A stretch of DNA of 64,000 nt from Candidatus Leptofilum proximum (GTDB lineage Bacteria > Chloroflexota > Anaerolineae > Promineifilales > Promineifilaceae), in assembly GCA_016710325.1 (NCBI GenBank), contig JADJXK010000002.1:5332001-5396000 (forward strand), in the 5' to 3' direction. Below are positions 61,824 through 64,000 of this stretch, piece by piece. The stretch's first letter is position 1. Each line of letters starts with the position of its first letter. The notes under the pieces were generated by a model. The model did no database searches and was not told the DNA's origin. It saw only the letters and a program-made list of their open reading frames with translations. A program made the translations under genes and the position numbers.

Positions 61824-64000
61824 CTATGGGCCAGTCACCACCACAAGCTCGGGTTGATTGGCGCCTTCGTCGGTGCTGAACAGGTTGCGCTGGGAGCTGC
61901 TGGATAGCAGCACCATACTAAACGTGCCGTCGCCGTTGATAGCGCCGGTGACGTCAATTTCCAGCCAACCGCTGCTCACCGAACCGGCGCTGTTAATCAC
62001 GCCGCCCACGGCCGGAGCATTGTTGTAGTTGATGCTGTTTTCGCTCCAACTGTTGCTGTTCACCTGCGCGACGTCGAATGGTGCACTGCCGCTGTTCACG
62101 TAAACGCGCAGGGTTGCTGAGGCAACCGGGCCATCAAGCCCACTGACGTTGAACTTCAGGTAGCTGCGGATAACCGGTGAAGCGTCCGTGCCCATAGTGT
62201 CTGACGTGCCGTAGTTCACCCCAGGCCGACTCGACAAGACCATGGCGTCATCGGCGGCGTTGAAGGTGAAGGTGCTGCCACCCGGCCCTGGTGTGTTGGT
62301 GGGTGTTGGCGGTACGCCCGTGCTGGTGGGTGTGGGGGTTGGCCCACCGCTGCCCGCAAACTCAATCACCAGTTCCGGTTCGTTGGCACCTTCACGGCTG
62401 TGGAGTTGGAGCAGGCTGGAATCGGCCGTACTCAAGCCAAAGCTCAGCAGGCCGTTGCTGGTGACGTAGCCGGTGACATCCACTTCAACATAGCTGCCAG
62501 AGGAAATAGCACCGCTGTTGTTAAGCACGCTGCCCAGGGCTGGTGCGTTGTTGTAGTTGATGGTCGATTCACCCCAGCTGTTGTCGGCGACCTGGTGTAC
62601 GCTGTAGCCAGTACCGGAAGTGGATTGGGTGTACAGCCGCAAGGTGGCCTGGGTGACGCTGCCTGTGACGCCTTGAACATTAAAGCGCAGGTAGCTGTTA
62701 ATATCCGGTGACCCATCGAGGCGCAGGAAGGTCGTACTGCCCTGGTTGGTCGTGGGCCGCGATGAGTAGACGGAAGCGTCAGCGACGGGGTTCAGCGTGA
62801 CGGAGCCAGTGCCCGGTCCAGGTGTGTTGGTGGGCGTGGGCGGAACCGGGGTATTGGTCGGTGTTGGCGGCACGCCGGTGCTGGTGGGGGTTGGGGTTGG
62901 GCCGCCGGTGTTACAAGCGGCATAGCTCATTGAAGCGATGTAAGTGCCCCAACGACCCTGAGAGGTGCCCGTGTTTTTGCTGTACTCGCCCAGGTACCAG
63001 AAGGTTGTACCGTTGGGGTCGATGGTCATGCCAGTGTAGTCACCCCAGCGGCGTGGTGGGAAGGTCTCAAAGGAAGTATAGGTGATTTCTCCAGCCTTGA
63101 TTTGGGTTTCGGCCTGCAGGGTGTTGAGTGGATCGGTTCCCTGACGTCCGGCATAGTAAATCGAGGGGAAGGTGCTGCTGCTGGAGCGGGTGTAGCCCAG
63201 GCTTAGATCGTTGCAGTGGTTGACGGCCAGGTCCGGGTGGAAGCGGTAGGTGCCGCTGCTAGAGAGCACACCTGCCTGCACCACAGAGGCCGTGGCCAAA
63301 TTGATCTGGGCCCAGCGAACACAGTTTACGGTGCCACCGCCGGGATTACAGGCGATGGTCATGGTGGTCCAGCCGTAGCCATTGCGATATTCAAAATCTA
63401 GAGGACGCCAGTCGCCGCCGTCCAGCGTGCCACCGCCAGATTGAACGGAGGCAATGGGCAAGCCTGCGGTTACGCCGGTGGCTGTGTTGAGGTTGAAGGA
63501 ACCAACGGCCGTTAACGTGTTCGCCCCAAACGGATCATTCCAGGCCCAAACGGTGTGATTGGCGCCGTTGTAGCCCGTTTCGGTGACGATGTAGTGTGGG
63601 CCGCTGGTGGGCCAGGTGCCCTGGTTCCAGCCGTGCAAGTTCATCGGCTGAGGCGTGTCTTCGTTATTGCCCAGGTTACGCATGACCGAGGCGGCCGGTT
63701 GGCCAGCGTACATGGCCGCCTTGTCGAAGGCCCAAATGCGCGAATCCAGGAAAGAGGAGGTAAACATGTTGGCGCCCATGTAGATCGCGTCGCGACCGAC
63801 ACCGGCGTGTGGATAGTCAAAGAAGATGCTGGCGCTGCCAGTGGTGTAGTGATAGATGTTCCACCCACCCGTTGGGTCGCCGGTCTGGGAAACAGCCAGG
63901 CAGTAGCCTGTGCCATCAGCGTCGATGCCTAAAATGTAGCGGTCGGCCGATTCATCGTAGATGGCGTTGGGGTCAAACACGCCGGTGCAGTTGGGGTTAG
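61824..64000 (-). CDS. Secreted protein with two DNRLRE modules, N-terminus outside window
   Basis: The frame is open to the right edge, so at least 725 codons are present and the N-terminus is missing. Residues to about 400 form a repeated Trp/Gly/Tyr-rich beta structure (for example GNNEDTPQPMNLHGW, WAWNDPFGANTL, YRFHPDLAVNHCNDLSLGY) that looks like a beta-propeller. Two DNRLRE/CBM96-like modules follow (ADASVYSSRPTTNQGS and ADDAMVLSSRPGVNYGT), separated by linkers of TPTNTP type. The modules are very similar to those of the protease downstream. A surface polysaccharide-binding role is inferred. Confidence 0.75.
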   Translation of the reverse strand, partial: NPNCTGVFDPNAIYDESADRYILGIDADGTGYCLAVSQTGDPTGGWNIYHYTTGSASIFFDYPHAGVGRDAIYMGANMFTSSFLDSRIWAFDKAAMYAGQPAASVMRNLGNNEDTPQPMNLHGWNQGTWPTSGPHYIVTETGYNGANHTVWAWNDPFGANTLTAVGSFNLNTATGVTAGLPIASVQSGGGTLDGGDWRPLDFEYRNGYGWTTMTIACNPGGGTVNCVRWAQINLATASVVQAGVLSSSGTYRFHPDLAVNHCNDLSLGYTRSSSSTFPSIYYAGRQGTDPLNTLQAETQIKAGEITYTSFETFPPRRWGDYTGMTIDPNGTTFWYLGEYSKNTGTSQGRWGTYIASMSYAACNTGGPTPTPTSTGVPPTPTNTPVPPTPTNTPGPGTGSVTLNPVADASVYSSRPTTNQGSTTFLRLDGSPDINSYLRFNVQGVTGSVTQATLRLYTQSTSGTGYSVHQVADNSWGESTINYNNAPALGSVLNNSGAISSGSYVEVDVTGYVTSNGLLSFGLSTADSSLLQLHSREGANEPELVIEFAGSGGPTPTPTSTGVPPTPTNTPGPGGSTFTFNAADDAMVLSSRPGVNYGTSDTMGTDASPVIRSYLKFNVSGLDGPVASATLRVYVNSGSAPFDVAQVNSNSWSENSINYNNAPAVGGVINSAGSVSSGWLEIDVTGAINGDGTFSMVLLSSSSQRNLFSTDEGANQPELVVVTGP

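Larger units (their letters stand above)
1609..63512. repeat. Dispersed palindrome ACGGCCGT, about 80 copies
   Basis: Strict copies were counted by eye along the whole window, for example 1609, 7925-8075 (two), 30611, 36836, 50348-50375 (two) and 63505. Over a third extend to AACGGCCGTT. They occur in all reading frames of genes and in spacers. Only one copy falls between 30,620 and 36,830, and it is inside the IS701 element. Confidence 0.9.

Overview
The window looks like a chromosomal contig from an uncultured Chloroflexota bacterium, probably Anaerolineae-like. The reasons are secreted proteins with Thr/Pro linkers of the PTPTNTP type joining DNRLRE modules, several sugar ABC transporters with lipoprotein receptors, a cyclase-AAA-TPR regulator, GAF-rich membrane histidine kinases, RNase J, and a secreted protein ending in YLPLTLR. 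This is an inference from gene style; there is no rRNA in the window. No tRNA, rRNA, CRISPR array or phage module was seen. The most striking sequence-wide property is the palindrome ACGGCCGT. A hand count finds about 80 copies in both coding and intergenic DNA, where only one or two are expected by chance. It behaves like the cyanobacterial HIP1 repeat and is nearly absent from the accessory DNA at 30.6-36.8 kb.

Layout. 0-17.7 kb: the end of a probable receptor gene, a DUF4405-like membrane pair, an unassigned HExxH metallopeptidase, a large class III cyclase/ATPase/TPR protein, menA, a tandem GNAT protein, a membrane histidine kinase, then a coupled minus-strand cluster (glutaminyl cyclase lipoprotein, Dph6-like ATPase, quinone oxidoreductase, DUF2306 protein), an XRE/four-TM pair, a DUF1801 protein and a GIY-YIG-like protein. 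17.7-27.2 kb: a galactan utilisation locus made of a LacI regulator, GH2 beta-galactosidase, a receptor fused to a pullulanase-X25-like module, two permeases and a GH53 endogalactanase. A LacI-type operator pair sits in the divergent promoter. 27.2-30.4 kb: a zinc-ribbon protein, a transaldolase-like protein lacking the Schiff-base lysine, and CorA.

30.6-43 kb is the accessory part. An AT-rich minus-strand operon encodes two adjacent proteins that each carry an RNxxxH motif of HEPN type, followed by a gene of unknown function (with a truncated duplicate) and a small membrane protein. The second HEPN-like gene is broken by a tandem pair of IS200-like elements and an IS701-family element. Removing the insertions on paper restores an open frame that ends in an ATGA overlap with the next gene. 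Further on are a carboxylase beta subunit (MccB-like), an ISL3-family element with an 8-bp target duplication that splits a small membrane-protein gene, a YbaK-type deacylase, and a second IS701 copy 24 bp upstream of a radical SAM/SPASM gene resembling tungsten-enzyme maturases.

43-64 kb returns to core-like content: a GAF histidine kinase, a PAF-acetylhydrolase-like esterase, a zinc-type oxidoreductase, a TPR protein, RNase J, a PP2C phosphatase, a second sugar ABC operon that contains a secreted metallophosphoesterase, a lipoprotein, and two large secreted proteins with paired DNRLRE modules. One of these is a reprolysin-like protease; the other runs off the right edge. Three near-identical hairpins built from GTGAAAC units lie between genes at 48.0-50.5 kb.
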